A DNA stretch of 64,000 bases, from NCBI RefSeq assembly GCF_017068395.1, contig NZ_CP070619.1, forward strand, positions 7,254,001-7,318,000. The letters are read 5' to 3'. A program made the translations under genes and the position numbers. The notes below the pieces were generated by a model. That model worked only from the letters and a program-made list of their open reading frames with translations, ran no database searches and was not told where the DNA came from. The DNA comes from Rhodococcus pseudokoreensis (lineage in GTDB: Bacteria > Actinomycetota > Actinomycetes > Mycobacteriales > Mycobacteriaceae). Every line of letters starts with the position of its first letter. The first letter of the stretch is position 1. This document shows, piece after piece, positions 28,056-36,445 of the stretch.

Positions 28056-29218
28056 CCCAGCATCCGGTCGGCCACCGCGGCCTGGCGTGCGGCGATGCGT
28101 GCGGCGAAGTCCTCGGGCGAGATCTTGTTGGAGTCGTAGTAGGGCAGTGTTCGATGGATCTCGTCGAACTTCACGACGTCGATCCGGGGACCGTCGTCCG
28201 GGGTGAGTTCGCGGGAGACGCGCTGCCAGCGGAATTGCAGGTAGCCGCGGAGGTGCCCGACGGTGGCGATCCAGTTGGCGACGCCGGGATTGCGTTCGCA
28301 CACGACGAGCCGGATGTGGTCGTCGGGATCCACCTGCGACTGCGCGACGTTCAGCGACGTCTGGTGGTTGACGTAGTCGAGGGAGATGTACCACATGCTG
28401 CCGAGCTGAAAACCCTGGTAGGGCACGTCGGCCTTCGGGACGGTGATGACGACGGCCTCGTCCTCGGCGAGTTCGTAGTGCCCGACGGACGAGTACTGGG
28501 TGGCGAGGCCGCCCGGGGTGAGCCGCGGTTCGGTCATCGTGTTCACCGGCAGGTTCAGGTAGAACCACTCCGGGAACTGCAGCCACGTCTTCACCCGCGC
28601 GACGAGGGCCTTGCCCGCACGCGCGTACCGCTTCTCCACGGTTTCGCGGGTGAGCGGGCCCGGGGCGGTACCGACCGTATCCGCCCTGGCGATGCGAATG
28701 GTGCCGCGCCGCTGACTCCAGTCGCTGTACACCTCCCGGACCACCAGCTGCGACGAACCCGGCGCGAGGGTGAAGTAGTTGCGCCTGCCCGCGCTGTCGG
28801 CGGGGCCGAACCGGACCTCGAAGGAGCCGTCGGGCGCGATGTCGATCTCGCGGTCGTCGAATGCGGTGACGCTGCCGGGAACGTGTGCGGCCGTGTAGTT
28901 TCCGCTCAGCACCTGGAAACTCAGGTCTGCGGTGGTGCCGCGTCGCCCGGTGACCACGTATTCGACGTCGTCGTCGATCCGCGCGCCGAAGTAGAGGGTG
29001 TCCGGGTTGTCGAGGCCCATCTTCATGTACGGGCCGGTGCCCGAGATGAACGTCGGGTGCGACCGCTCGGTGGCCCAGGCCGCGTGTGTCGTGGCGAGGA
29101 TGCCGCCTGCGAGGTACTGGTAGCCCTCCAGCAGATCCTGTTCGGTGCGGATGTGGGGGGCGCTCTCGATCAGTTTCTCGGCCTCGGCCATGGCGTCGGC
29201 GAATGGGTCGGTCAGCAC
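28052..29218 (-). CDS. Uncharacterised protein (DUF1214-like)
   Basis: Protein of 388 residues with no signal peptide or membrane helix. Conserved-looking stretches are SHPTFISGTGPYMKMGLDNP, YFGARIDDDVEYVVTG and a C-terminal half with GFQLGSMWYISLDYVNHQTS. The overall pattern recalls DUF1214 proteins, but I cannot confirm this. It is the first gene of the minus-strand sulfation unit and divergent from iclR. In actinobacteria such proteins often accompany sulfotransferases and SDRs. Function unknown. Confidence 0.65.
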   Translation of the reverse strand: MLTDPFADAMAEAEKLIESAPHIRTEQDLLEGYQYLAGGILATTHAAWATERSHPTFISGTGPYMKMGLDNPDTLYFGARIDDDVEYVVTGRRGTTADLSFQVLSGNYTAAHVPGSVTAFDDREIDIAPDGSFEVRFGPADSAGRRNYFTLAPGSSQLVVREVYSDWSQRRGTIRIARADTVGTAPGPLTRETVEKRYARAGKALVARVKTWLQFPEWFYLNLPVNTMTEPRLTPGGLATQYSSVGHYELAEDEAVVITVPKADVPYQGFQLGSMWYISLDYVNHQTSLNVAQSQVDPDDHIRLVVCERNPGVANWIATVGHLRGYLQFRWQRVSRELTPDDGPRIDVVKFDEIHRTLPYYDSNKISPEDFAARIAARQAAVADRMLG

Positions 29219-29240
29219 ACCGTGCTCCTCACGAGGGGGT

Positions 29241-29256
29241 GGTACAAATATGTACC
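29241..29256. promoter_or_regulatory. Palindrome in the divergent iclR promoter region
   Basis: GGTACAAATATGTACC is a 6-4-6 inverted repeat 22 bases upstream of the minus-strand unit. It may be a second regulator site or part of that promoter; its sequence differs from the shared IclR-type site. Confidence 0.4.
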
Positions 29257-29285
29257 TGCGTGGTAGAACATTGATGAACCGACAA

Positions 29286-29299
29286 TAGAACGTGTTCTA
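29286..29299. promoter_or_regulatory. IclR operator candidate, copy 1
   Basis: TAGAACGTGTTCTA is an inverted repeat (TAGAAC/GTTCTA, two-base centre) ending 11 bases before the iclR start in the divergent promoter region. A near copy precedes cysD. Confidence 0.65.
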
Positions 29300-29310
29300 A
29301 GGAGTGGTCA

Positions 29311-30234
29311 ATGGGGCACGAGGACGAGATGCCCGACCGGGCGCAGGGCCGGCGGTCGCCGCCGACCGAACGGGTGGTGCAGGTGCTCGACTTCCTGGTG
29401 GCCCGCAAGGAGCACCGGTTCGGGCTGTCGGAGTTGGCCCGGCAACTCGACATCAGCAAGCCCACGTGCCTGGGGATCCTCACCGAACTGGCCCGCGGCG
29501 GCTACCTCGTCCGGGACCCGGCGACGAAGACGTACGGCCTCGGACCCGCGCTCATCGCGGCGGGCCGCGCGGCCCAGCAGGGGTTCGCGGCCGGGCCCGT
29601 GGCGCGCAGGCATCTCGCCGTGCTCAGTGACGAGTTCCGGACCACGTGCACGGCGTCGGCGGTGGTCGGCGACCGCATCGCCGTCCTCGAACTGACCAGT
29701 CCACCGGGGGTGAGGGCCGCCGCCAAGGTGGGGGAGATGTACCCGTTCGCGCCGCCCGTCGGGTTGATGTACGTGCTGTGGGACGGCGACGACGCGCTGC
29801 AGTCATGGCTGCGGCGGGAGCCGACGCTGCCGGTGCGCCTCGACCGGGACCGGTTGCGCACGGTGGTCGAGGAGTGCTCCCGCACCGGATACCTCGTCGA
29901 GACGCTCACTCCGGTCGGGCAGCGCCTGCACACGCTCATGGCGGGCGTCGCTGCGCACGATCTGCCACCGGAGTTGCGCGACGTGCTCGGCGAGATGGTG
30001 TCCAGTCTGGGGGAGCGGGTGTATCTGGACGCCGAGCACGCGGACCCTGCGTCGCCCCACCCCGTCAGCCTCATCGCGGCGCCGACGTACGACGCAGAGG
30101 GGCACCAGGCCATGGTCCTCACCCTCTATGTGGGGGCCGAACTCGCGCCGTCCGACATCGCGTTACGGGGCAAGGCCCTCGCGGCGGCGGCGGACGCGAT
30201 CACGACGGAGGTGGGCGGCCGCCGGCCCGGATGA
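29311..30234 (+). CDS. IclR family transcriptional regulator
   Basis: Regulator of 307 residues. The N-terminal winged helix runs from about residue 19: RVVQVLDFLVARKEHRFGLS, ELARQLDISKPTCLGILTEL, then ARGGYLVRDPATKTYGLGPA. The C-terminal effector domain has the family order but a shortened GxR region. It lies between the sulfotransferase unit and the cysD unit, and the same operator type precedes both. It is therefore the probable switch for the sulfation genes. The effector is unknown. Confidence 0.88.
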   Translation: MGHEDEMPDRAQGRRSPPTERVVQVLDFLVARKEHRFGLSELARQLDISKPTCLGILTELARGGYLVRDPATKTYGLGPALIAAGRAAQQGFAAGPVARRHLAVLSDEFRTTCTASAVVGDRIAVLELTSPPGVRAAAKVGEMYPFAPPVGLMYVLWDGDDALQSWLRREPTLPVRLDRDRLRTVVEECSRTGYLVETLTPVGQRLHTLMAGVAAHDLPPELRDVLGEMVSSLGERVYLDAEHADPASPHPVSLIAAPTYDAEGHQAMVLTLYVGAELAPSDIALRGKALAAAADAITTEVGGRRPG

Positions 30235-30261
30235 CCGCCGGCCGGGGCATTGACCGAAATC

Positions 30262-30275
30262 TGAAACACGTTCTA
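30262..30275. promoter_or_regulatory. IclR operator candidate, copy 2
   Basis: TGAAACACGTTCTA matches the reverse complement of copy 1 (TAGAACACGTTCTA) at 12 of 14 positions. It lies 84 bases upstream of cysD in the iclR-cysD gap. Confidence 0.6.
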
Positions 30276-30359
30276 TTCTCGGAGGTGCATTCTCTTTCGA
30301 CCGGGCTAGTCCAAATATGAACCAGCGACCGGTAAGGCACTCGCGACGAGGAGTCGCCC

Positions 30360-31277
30360 ATGACCGCACCGCCCGTGTACGAGTTGTCCCACCTCGGCGC
30401 GCTCGAAGCCGAAGCCGTGCACATCTTCCGAGAAGTGGCCGCGACGTTCGAGCGTCCGGTGCTGCTGTTTTCCGGCGGCAAGGACTCGGTGGTGATGCTC
30501 CACGTGGCCGCCAAGGCGTTCTGGCCGGCGCCCCTCCCGTTCGCCGTCATGCACGTCGACACCGGCCACAACTTCGACGAGGTCATCGAGTTCCGGGACC
30601 GGACCGTCGAACGCCTCGGCCTGCGGATGGTGGTGTCGAGCGTGCAGGACGACATCGACGCGGGCCGGGTCAGCGAGGAGTCGGGGCCGCGGGCCAGTCG
30701 CAACCGGCTCCAGACCACGGCCCTGCTGCGCGGCATCCGCGACCACGGGTTCGACGCCATCTTCGGCGGCGCCCGCCGCGACGAGGAGAAGGCCCGCGCG
30801 AAGGAGCGGGTCTTCAGCTTCCGGGACGAGTTCGGGCAGTGGGATCCGCGCGCGCAGCGTCCGGAACTGTGGAGCCTGTACAACGGCAGGCACCGCAAAG
30901 GGGAGCACATCCGGGTGTTCCCGCTGTCCAACTGGACCGAACTCGACATCTGGCAGTACATCAGCGAGGAGAAGATCGCACTGCCGCCGCTGTACTACGC
31001 GCACCGCAGGGAGGTCGTGCCCCGCGACGGAATGCTGTTGGCGCACACCCGGTTCCTGACCCTTCTTCCCGGTGACGAGCCGTACGAGGCCCTCGTCCGA
31101 TTCCGGACCGTCGGCGACGCCACGTGCACGGGCTGCGTCGAATCGTCGGCGACCAGCCCCGAGGCCGTCGTCACCGAGGTCGCCGCGAGCAGGGTGACCG
31201 AGCGCGGGGCCACCAGGGCGGACGACCGGATCTCCGAGGCAGGCATGGAAGATCGCAAGAAGGAAGGGTACTTCTGA
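30360..31277 (+). CDS. cysD: Sulfate adenylyltransferase subunit 2
   Basis: Catalytic subunit of ATP sulfurylase, 305 residues, making adenosine 5'-phosphosulfate from ATP and sulfate. The PP-loop is SGGKDS at residues 38-43. FGGARRDEEKARAKER and NGRHRKGEHIRVFPLSNWTE are diagnostic. GAGGAG lies six bases before the ATG. The stop overlaps cysNC by one base. No APS/PAPS reductase gene is near, which points to sulfate activation for sulfation and away from cysteine synthesis. Confidence 0.95.
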   Translation: MTAPPVYELSHLGALEAEAVHIFREVAATFERPVLLFSGGKDSVVMLHVAAKAFWPAPLPFAVMHVDTGHNFDEVIEFRDRTVERLGLRMVVSSVQDDIDAGRVSEESGPRASRNRLQTTALLRGIRDHGFDAIFGGARRDEEKARAKERVFSFRDEFGQWDPRAQRPELWSLYNGRHRKGEHIRVFPLSNWTELDIWQYISEEKIALPPLYYAHRREVVPRDGMLLAHTRFLTLLPGDEPYEALVRFRTVGDATCTGCVESSATSPEAVVTEVAASRVTERGATRADDRISEAGMEDRKKEGYF

Positions 31278-33127
31278 TGCCGCAGTTACTCCGGGTCGCG
31301 ACCGCGGGCAGCGTCGACGACGGCAAGTCCACCCTCATCGGCAGGCTGCTGTACGACTCCAAGGCGATCTTCGAGGACCAACTCGAGGCGGTCGAACGCA
31401 CCAGCCGCGAACGGGGCGACGACCACGCCAACCTGGCACTGCTCACCGACGGCCTGCGCGCCGAACGCGAGCAGGGCATCACCATCGACGTCGCGCACCG
31501 CTATTTCGCCACACCGCACCGCAAGTTCATCATCGCGGACACGCCGGGGCACGAGCAGTACACGCGGAACATGGTGACCGGCGCGTCGACGGCCGACCTG
31601 GCCCTGATCCTCGTCGACGCCCGCAAGGGGATCCTGGAGCAGACGCGTCGGCACGCGTTCATCGCCAGCCTCCTCGGAATTCCGCACCTCGTGCTGTGCG
31701 TCAACAAGATGGATCTCGTCGGGTGGTCCGAGGAACGGTTCGAGGAGATCAAGGAGGAATTCCGGCAGTTCGCGATCAAACTCGAGGTCCACGACCTCAC
31801 GTTCATCCCGGTGTCGGCGCTGCGCGGCGACAACATCGCGCAACGCACCGCCAACATGCCCTGGTACGAGGGGGCGTCGCTGCTGCACTACCTCGAGCAG
31901 GTGCACGTGGCGTCCGACCGCAACCTGATCGACGCACGGTTCCCGGTGCAGTACGTGGTCCGGCCGCAGCGCCAGACCGATTCGGCGTTGCACGATTTCC
32001 GCGGCTACGCGGGGACGGTCGCCAGTGGGGTGTTCAAGCCGGGCGACGAGGTGGTGGCACTGCCGTCGGGATTCACCTCCACTGTCGCCGCCATCTGGGG
32101 TCCCGGCGGAACCCGCCTCGACGAGGCGTTCGCACCGTCGGCGGTGTGCGTGCAACTCGCCGACCAGTTGGACGTGAGCCGCGGGGACGTGCTGTGCCGT
32201 CCCAACAACCGTCCGCTCGTCGGGCAGGAACTCGACGCGATGGTCTGCTGGTTCAGCGAACAGTCCGCGCTGACACCGGATGCCCGGTACACGCTGCTGC
32301 ACACCACCCGCGCCACCAGGGCGTCGATCGCGCGGCTCGACTACCGGCTGGACGTGAACACCCTGCACCGCGACGAGTCCGCACAGTCGCTGTCGCTCAA
32401 CGAGATCGGCCGCGTCCAGCTGAGAACGTCGCAGCCGCTGATGTTCGACCCGTACCGCCGCAACCACGTGACGGGCAGTTTCATCCTCGTCGACGAGTCG
32501 ACCCACAACACGGTCGCCGCAGGCATGATCACCGGGCCGACGCTGTCGCGGTCGAAGGTGGTGTGGCACGCCGCGGCCGTGTCACGGGAGGAGCGGGCGA
32601 CGCGCGGTCGCACCGTGTGGCTGACCGGACTGTCGGCGTCGGGAAAGTCGACGGTCGCGGTGGAACTCGAGCGCCGCCTGGTCGCGTCCGGGGTGCCCGC
32701 CTACCGACTCGACGGCGACAACCTGCGGCACGGTCTCAACGCCGACCTCGGGTTCAGCGCGCAGGACCGCGCCGAGAACGTGCGCCGCGTCGGCGCCGTC
32801 GCGCAACTGCTCGCCGACTCCGGGGTGGTCGCGATCGCGTCGCTGATCAGCCCGTACCGCGAGGACCGGGACCGGGTCCGGGAGCAGCACCTCGCTGCCG
32901 GGCTCGACTTCGTCGAGGTGTTCGTCGACACGCCGGTGGACCAGTGCGAGGCACGTGATCCCAAGGGCATGTATGCGAAGGCCCGCGCCGGGGAGATCAC
33001 GGGATTCACCGGGGTCGACGACCCGTACGAGGCCCCGGAGAACGCCGAACTCGTGCTGCGGCCCGAGGACGGCACGCCGACCGAACAAGCCGCGAGAATT
33101 ATGGAATTGTTGACACGTGATCACTGA
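31277..33127 (+). CDS. cysNC: Bifunctional sulfate adenylyltransferase subunit 1 / APS kinase
   Basis: Fusion protein of 616 residues. The N-terminal CysN GTPase has GSVDDGKST (residues 11-19), DTPGHEQYTRNM and NKMDL; GTP hydrolysis drives APS formation with CysD. From about residue 440 comes the APS kinase CysC with Walker A GLSASGKST, then DGDNLRHGLN, which phosphorylates APS to PAPS. Both halves look intact. The product is the sulfate donor for the sulfotransferase in the opposite arm. Confidence 0.96.
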   Translation: MPQLLRVATAGSVDDGKSTLIGRLLYDSKAIFEDQLEAVERTSRERGDDHANLALLTDGLRAEREQGITIDVAHRYFATPHRKFIIADTPGHEQYTRNMVTGASTADLALILVDARKGILEQTRRHAFIASLLGIPHLVLCVNKMDLVGWSEERFEEIKEEFRQFAIKLEVHDLTFIPVSALRGDNIAQRTANMPWYEGASLLHYLEQVHVASDRNLIDARFPVQYVVRPQRQTDSALHDFRGYAGTVASGVFKPGDEVVALPSGFTSTVAAIWGPGGTRLDEAFAPSAVCVQLADQLDVSRGDVLCRPNNRPLVGQELDAMVCWFSEQSALTPDARYTLLHTTRATRASIARLDYRLDVNTLHRDESAQSLSLNEIGRVQLRTSQPLMFDPYRRNHVTGSFILVDESTHNTVAAGMITGPTLSRSKVVWHAAAVSREERATRGRTVWLTGLSASGKSTVAVELERRLVASGVPAYRLDGDNLRHGLNADLGFSAQDRAENVRRVGAVAQLLADSGVVAIASLISPYREDRDRVREQHLAAGLDFVEVFVDTPVDQCEARDPKGMYAKARAGEITGFTGVDDPYEAPENAELVLRPEDGTPTEQAARIMELLTRDH

Positions 33128-34247
33128 CGCACGACTCGCGGCCGACATCGCCTCCGGTGCCGGCGCCCTGCTGCTGGACATCCGCACCGCGGGACTGGGA
33201 TCGGCCGACGGTCGTGAACTCGGCAGGCGCGGCGACATCGCCGCCGATGCGTTCATCCTCGGCAAACTCGCGGCGGAGCGACCCGAAGACGCGATCCTCT
33301 CCGAGGAGTCGGCCGATGACCGGTCCCGGCTGGAGCGGTCACGGGTGTGGATCATCGACCCGCTCGACGGTTCCAAGGAGTACGGACTGCCCGGGCACTC
33401 GGACTGGGCGGTGCACGTCGCGCTGTGGGAACGCGGTCGCGGCATCACGGCGGCCGCGGTCGCGCAACCGGCACTGGGCGCCGTGTACGCCAGCGACGAC
33501 GACAGCCACGCGGTCCATGCCGAACAGCTGCCCGCCCGCCCGCGGATCGTGGTGTCGGCCAGCAGACCGCCTGCGTTCGTCGACGCCGTCGCGACGGACA
33601 TCGGTGCCGAGGTCACCACCATGGGCTCGGCGGGCGCGAAGGCGATGGCAGTGCTCCGCGGAGACGTCGACGCCTACATCCACGCGGGCGGGCAGTGGGA
33701 ATGGGACTCCGCGGCCCCCGTCGGCGTCGCCGTGGCCGCGGGCCTGCACTGTTCGCGGATCGACGGAACCCCGTTGGACTACAACGAATCCCACCCCTAC
33801 CTCCCCGACCTGCTGATCTGCCGGCCGGAACTGGCCGCGCCCCTGCTCGCGGCGATCGCGAAACACGCCACCGACACGGCCGACAGCGGACGCGTCGCGA
33901 TGGCCAGGGCCTACATCGACGCACTGGTCAGTCACGACGCCACCAAGGTGCGTCTCGCGGACAACGCGTGGCGGGTGGAGAACGGGCAGCACACGGGCGA
34001 ATCGGGGGCGTTCATCCGGGACGAACTCGAGAACGGACTGCAGTACCAGGCCATCCAGGCCGTGCGCGACCTCTCCTTCCACGAATGGGGCGACAACGTG
34101 GTGGCCCGCTTCGTGCTCGACCTCGGGGCCACACCCACCGAGGTGACGTCGGTCCGGATCACGGAACACTTCGACATCCCGGCCGGGGCGATCCAGTCCG
34201 TCATGGCCATCATCGAACCGTTCGCGATCGAGAGGGAGAACCGATGA
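33117..34247 (+). CDS. cysQ: CysQ-type 3'-phosphoadenosine 5'-phosphate phosphatase fused to a SnoaL/DUF8021-like domain
   Basis: Inositol-monophosphatase-family protein of 376 residues. The metal motifs are SEESADD, IIDPLDGSKEYG and WEWDSAAP, as in CysQ, which removes PAP left by sulfotransferases. The phosphatase part ends near residue 255. About 115 further residues (MARAYIDALVSHDATKV... through ITEHFDIPAGAI) resemble a SnoaL-like or DUF8021 cone-fold domain, an unusual addition. GTG at 33117 overlaps cysNC by 11 bases. PAP clearance fits this sulfation operon. Confidence 0.85.
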   Translation: MITDARLAADIASGAGALLLDIRTAGLGSADGRELGRRGDIAADAFILGKLAAERPEDAILSEESADDRSRLERSRVWIIDPLDGSKEYGLPGHSDWAVHVALWERGRGITAAAVAQPALGAVYASDDDSHAVHAEQLPARPRIVVSASRPPAFVDAVATDIGAEVTTMGSAGAKAMAVLRGDVDAYIHAGGQWEWDSAAPVGVAVAAGLHCSRIDGTPLDYNESHPYLPDLLICRPELAAPLLAAIAKHATDTADSGRVAMARAYIDALVSHDATKVRLADNAWRVENGQHTGESGAFIRDELENGLQYQAIQAVRDLSFHEWGDNVVARFVLDLGATPTEVTSVRITEHFDIPAGAIQSVMAIIEPFAIERENR

Positions 34248-34645
34248 CCCCGGACCAGCTGGTCACCCAATTCTGTGCCGAGTGGATCGAGCCCGATCCG
34301 GCGAAGATCGCCGAATACTTCGCGGACGACGCCGTTTACCACAACATTCCGATGGAACCCGTCATCGGGCGTGACGCGATCCGCGAGTTCATCGCCGGCT
34401 TCATCGTGGCCTTCGGCGGCATCGACTTCCGGGTGCACCGGCAGGTCACCGACGGCGGTCAGAGCCCCAACGCCGAGGAGTCGAGCGGGGTGGTGATGAA
34501 CGAGCGGATCGACGTGTTCACGCTGAACGGCATCGTCGTCGAACTGCCCGTCGTCGGCGTCTTCGAGATCACCGACGGCAAGATCACCACGTGGCGCGAC
34601 TACTTCGACATGGCGCCGATCCAGGCGGCGGCCGGCGGTGGGTGA
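34244..34645 (+). CDS. SnoaL-like / limonene-1,2-epoxide hydrolase-fold protein
   Basis: Protein of 133 residues with the NTF2-like cone fold. Its LEH-type pattern is FCAEWIEPDPAKIAEYFADD, then AVYHNIPMEPVIGRDAIREF, then GVFEITDGKITTWRDYFD. In limonene epoxide hydrolase an Asp-Arg-Asp triad opens an epoxide. Here the WRDYFD segment keeps the Arg-Asp, but the full triad cannot be assigned by eye. ATGA overlap with cysQ makes it the last gene of the cysD operon, so it may act on the sulfated compound or its precursor. Confidence 0.75.
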   Translation: MTPDQLVTQFCAEWIEPDPAKIAEYFADDAVYHNIPMEPVIGRDAIREFIAGFIVAFGGIDFRVHRQVTDGGQSPNAEESSGVVMNERIDVFTLNGIVVELPVVGVFEITDGKITTWRDYFDMAPIQAAAGGG

Positions 34646-34665
34646 CTCGCTACAGTAAATGTTGA

Positions 34666-34679
34666 CGTCAGGTTCAAGT
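34666..34679. promoter_or_regulatory. Shared regulator motif, copy 1 (lactonase-tetR promoter)
   Basis: CGTCAGGTTCAAGT lies 58 bases upstream of the phosphotriesterase-like gene. The same motif with one change occurs, on the other strand, between the divergent maoC and SDR genes at 39587. TetR at 35732 is the likely reader. Confidence 0.5.
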
Positions 34680-34737
34680 TAGTTCTACGCTGAGCCCGGG
34701 GGTATGACGACGGTCACACGCGGAGAGGCGAATCTGC

Positions 34738-35730
34738 ATGAGTCAGGTCAACACGGTCCGCGGACCGATCGACAGCGCCGAACTCGGACGCACGTACATG
34801 CACGAGCACGTGTTCGTGCTGACGCCCGACGTGCAGCAGAACTACCCGGACGAGTGGGGGAGCGAGGACGAGCGGGTCGCCGACGCCGTCACCAAACTGC
34901 GCGCGCTGGCGGAGCAGGGGGTCCGGACCATCGTCGACCCCACCGTCGTCGGCCTCGGCCGGTACATTCCGCGCATCCAGCGGGTGGCGGAACAGCTTCC
35001 GGAGCTGAACATCGTTGCGGCCACCGGGCTGTACACCTACGACGACGTGCCGTTCTTCTTCCACTACCGCGGTCCCGCGCTGGACGCGATGGTCGGCGCC
35101 GAGGTGCCCGACCCGATGGTGGACATGTTCGTCAAGGACATCGAAGAGGGGATCGCCGACACCGGGGTGCGCGCCGGCCTGCTCAAGTGCGCGATCGACC
35201 ACCAGGGGCCGACACCGGGTGTCGAGCGGGTGATGCGGGCCGTCGCGAAGGCGCACCGGCGCACCGGAGTGCCGATCACCGTGCACACCCACCCCGGCAG
35301 CGAGGCCGGACTGCACGTCCAACGTGTGATGTGCGACGAGGAAGGCGTGCGGCCCGACCGGATCGTGCTCGGGCACAGCGGAGACAGCACCGACGTCGAC
35401 CACCTGACCAGCCTCGCCGAGGCCGGTTTCGTCCTCGGCATGGACCGGTTCGGGATCAACCTCGAGACCACGTTCGAAGCGCGGGCCGACACGCTCGTCG
35501 AGATGTGCCGCCGCGGCTTCGCGGGGCAGATGGTCCTGTCGCAGGACGCGTCCTGCTACATCGACTGGATCGACCCGAACCTGATGGCGGCGCTGCCGCA
35601 GTGGCACTACCTGCACATCGAGAACGACGTGCTGCCCTACGTCCGTGAGCGAGGCGTCACCGAGAAGATGATCACCGAGATGCTGGTCGACGTGCCCCGG
35701 CGGTACTTCGAGAACGTGGACCCGTACTGA
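34738..35730 (+). CDS. Phosphotriesterase-family lactonase
   Basis: Binuclear-metal amidohydrolase of 330 residues. The motifs follow the PTE family order. HxH is at His22/His24 (MHEHVFVL), and the carboxylated lysine lies in GLLKCAID near residue 150. VHTHPGSEAG, LGHSGDSTD and the LSQDASC aspartate follow. Most such bacterial proteins are lactonases (PLL type) and not true organophosphate hydrolases. The tetR gene follows after one base, and the acyl-CoA genes further on fit opening of a lactone to a hydroxy acid. Confidence 0.85.
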   Translation: MSQVNTVRGPIDSAELGRTYMHEHVFVLTPDVQQNYPDEWGSEDERVADAVTKLRALAEQGVRTIVDPTVVGLGRYIPRIQRVAEQLPELNIVAATGLYTYDDVPFFFHYRGPALDAMVGAEVPDPMVDMFVKDIEEGIADTGVRAGLLKCAIDHQGPTPGVERVMRAVAKAHRRTGVPITVHTHPGSEAGLHVQRVMCDEEGVRPDRIVLGHSGDSTDVDHLTSLAEAGFVLGMDRFGINLETTFEARADTLVEMCRRGFAGQMVLSQDASCYIDWIDPNLMAALPQWHYLHIENDVLPYVRERGVTEKMITEMLVDVPRRYFENVDPY

Positions 35731-35731
35731 C

Positions 35732-36370
35732 ATGTCGCGCCCGCGAACCGCACCCACACCACCGGTCACGGCCCGAGGTGTCCGCACCCGCGATCGGCTC
35801 GTCGCCGCGGCCCGGGTGGTGTTCGAGCGCGAGGGATACCTCGACGCCCGCCTCGTCGACATCAGCAAGGAGGCCGGACTCTCGACCGGCTCCTTCTACA
35901 CCTACTTCACCGGCAAGGAGGAAGTGTTCGCGGCGGTCGTGGAGGTGACGCAGAACGACCTCCTGCATCCCGGGATGGGGCGGGTCGAGGACGAGGACGA
36001 CGTGCACGCGGTCGTGGAGGCGAGCATCCGGGCGTACCTGCATGCGTGCCGCCGGAATGCGCGTCTGCTGGCCCTGCTGGAGCAGGTCGCGCACGTCGAC
36101 CCTGCATTCCGTGAACTGGAGCGCTCGCGGGACGAGACGTTCTACCTGCGCAACGCGCGGGCGATCGCCGATCTGCAGGACCGCGGTCTCGCCGACGCGT
36201 CGCTCGACCCGATGCTGACGTCGAAGGCGTTGTCCGCCATGGTCGGGAGGATGGCGTACGGCTACTTCGTCGGACCTCCCAGCGAGCGGCGATCGCTCAC
36301 GTTCGACGAACTGACCGCCGGGCTCGCGCGGATGTGGACGAACGGGCTGCGCATCCCGGACCGCGTCTGA
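35732..36370 (+). CDS. TetR family transcriptional regulator
   Basis: Repressor of 212 residues with HTH RDRLVAAARVVFEREGYLDA then ISKEAGLSTGSFYTYFTGKEEV. The C-terminal domain resembles regulators of fatty-acyl or steroid catabolism (KstR-like length). It starts one base after the lactonase stop and so is probably autoregulated from the same promoter. The CGTCA(A/G)GTTCAAGT motif found before this unit and before the maoC/SDR divergent pair suggests one TetR regulon across 34-50 kb. Confidence 0.85.
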   Translation: MSRPRTAPTPPVTARGVRTRDRLVAAARVVFEREGYLDARLVDISKEAGLSTGSFYTYFTGKEEVFAAVVEVTQNDLLHPGMGRVEDEDDVHAVVEASIRAYLHACRRNARLLALLEQVAHVDPAFRELERSRDETFYLRNARAIADLQDRGLADASLDPMLTSKALSAMVGRMAYGYFVGPPSERRSLTFDELTAGLARMWTNGLRIPDRV

Positions 36371-36394
36371 CGGCCGTCGGTAGCAGGGGGCGTG

Positions 36395-36433
36395 GACGAT
36401 GCCCACCGCCGGAACTCGGCGGTGGGCATCGTC
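36395..36433. terminator. Bidirectional hairpin terminator
   Basis: Perfect 17-base-pair stem (GACGATGCCCACCGCCG and its complement) with a GAACT loop. It lies between the convergent tetR gene and the oxidoreductase. Confidence 0.85.
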
Positions 36434-36445
36434 GTCACCTCGTGC

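Noticed and set aside
34738..35730. True organophosphate phosphotriesterase
   Set aside because: The metal ligands are shared by lactonases, and the catabolic context favours lactone hydrolysis.
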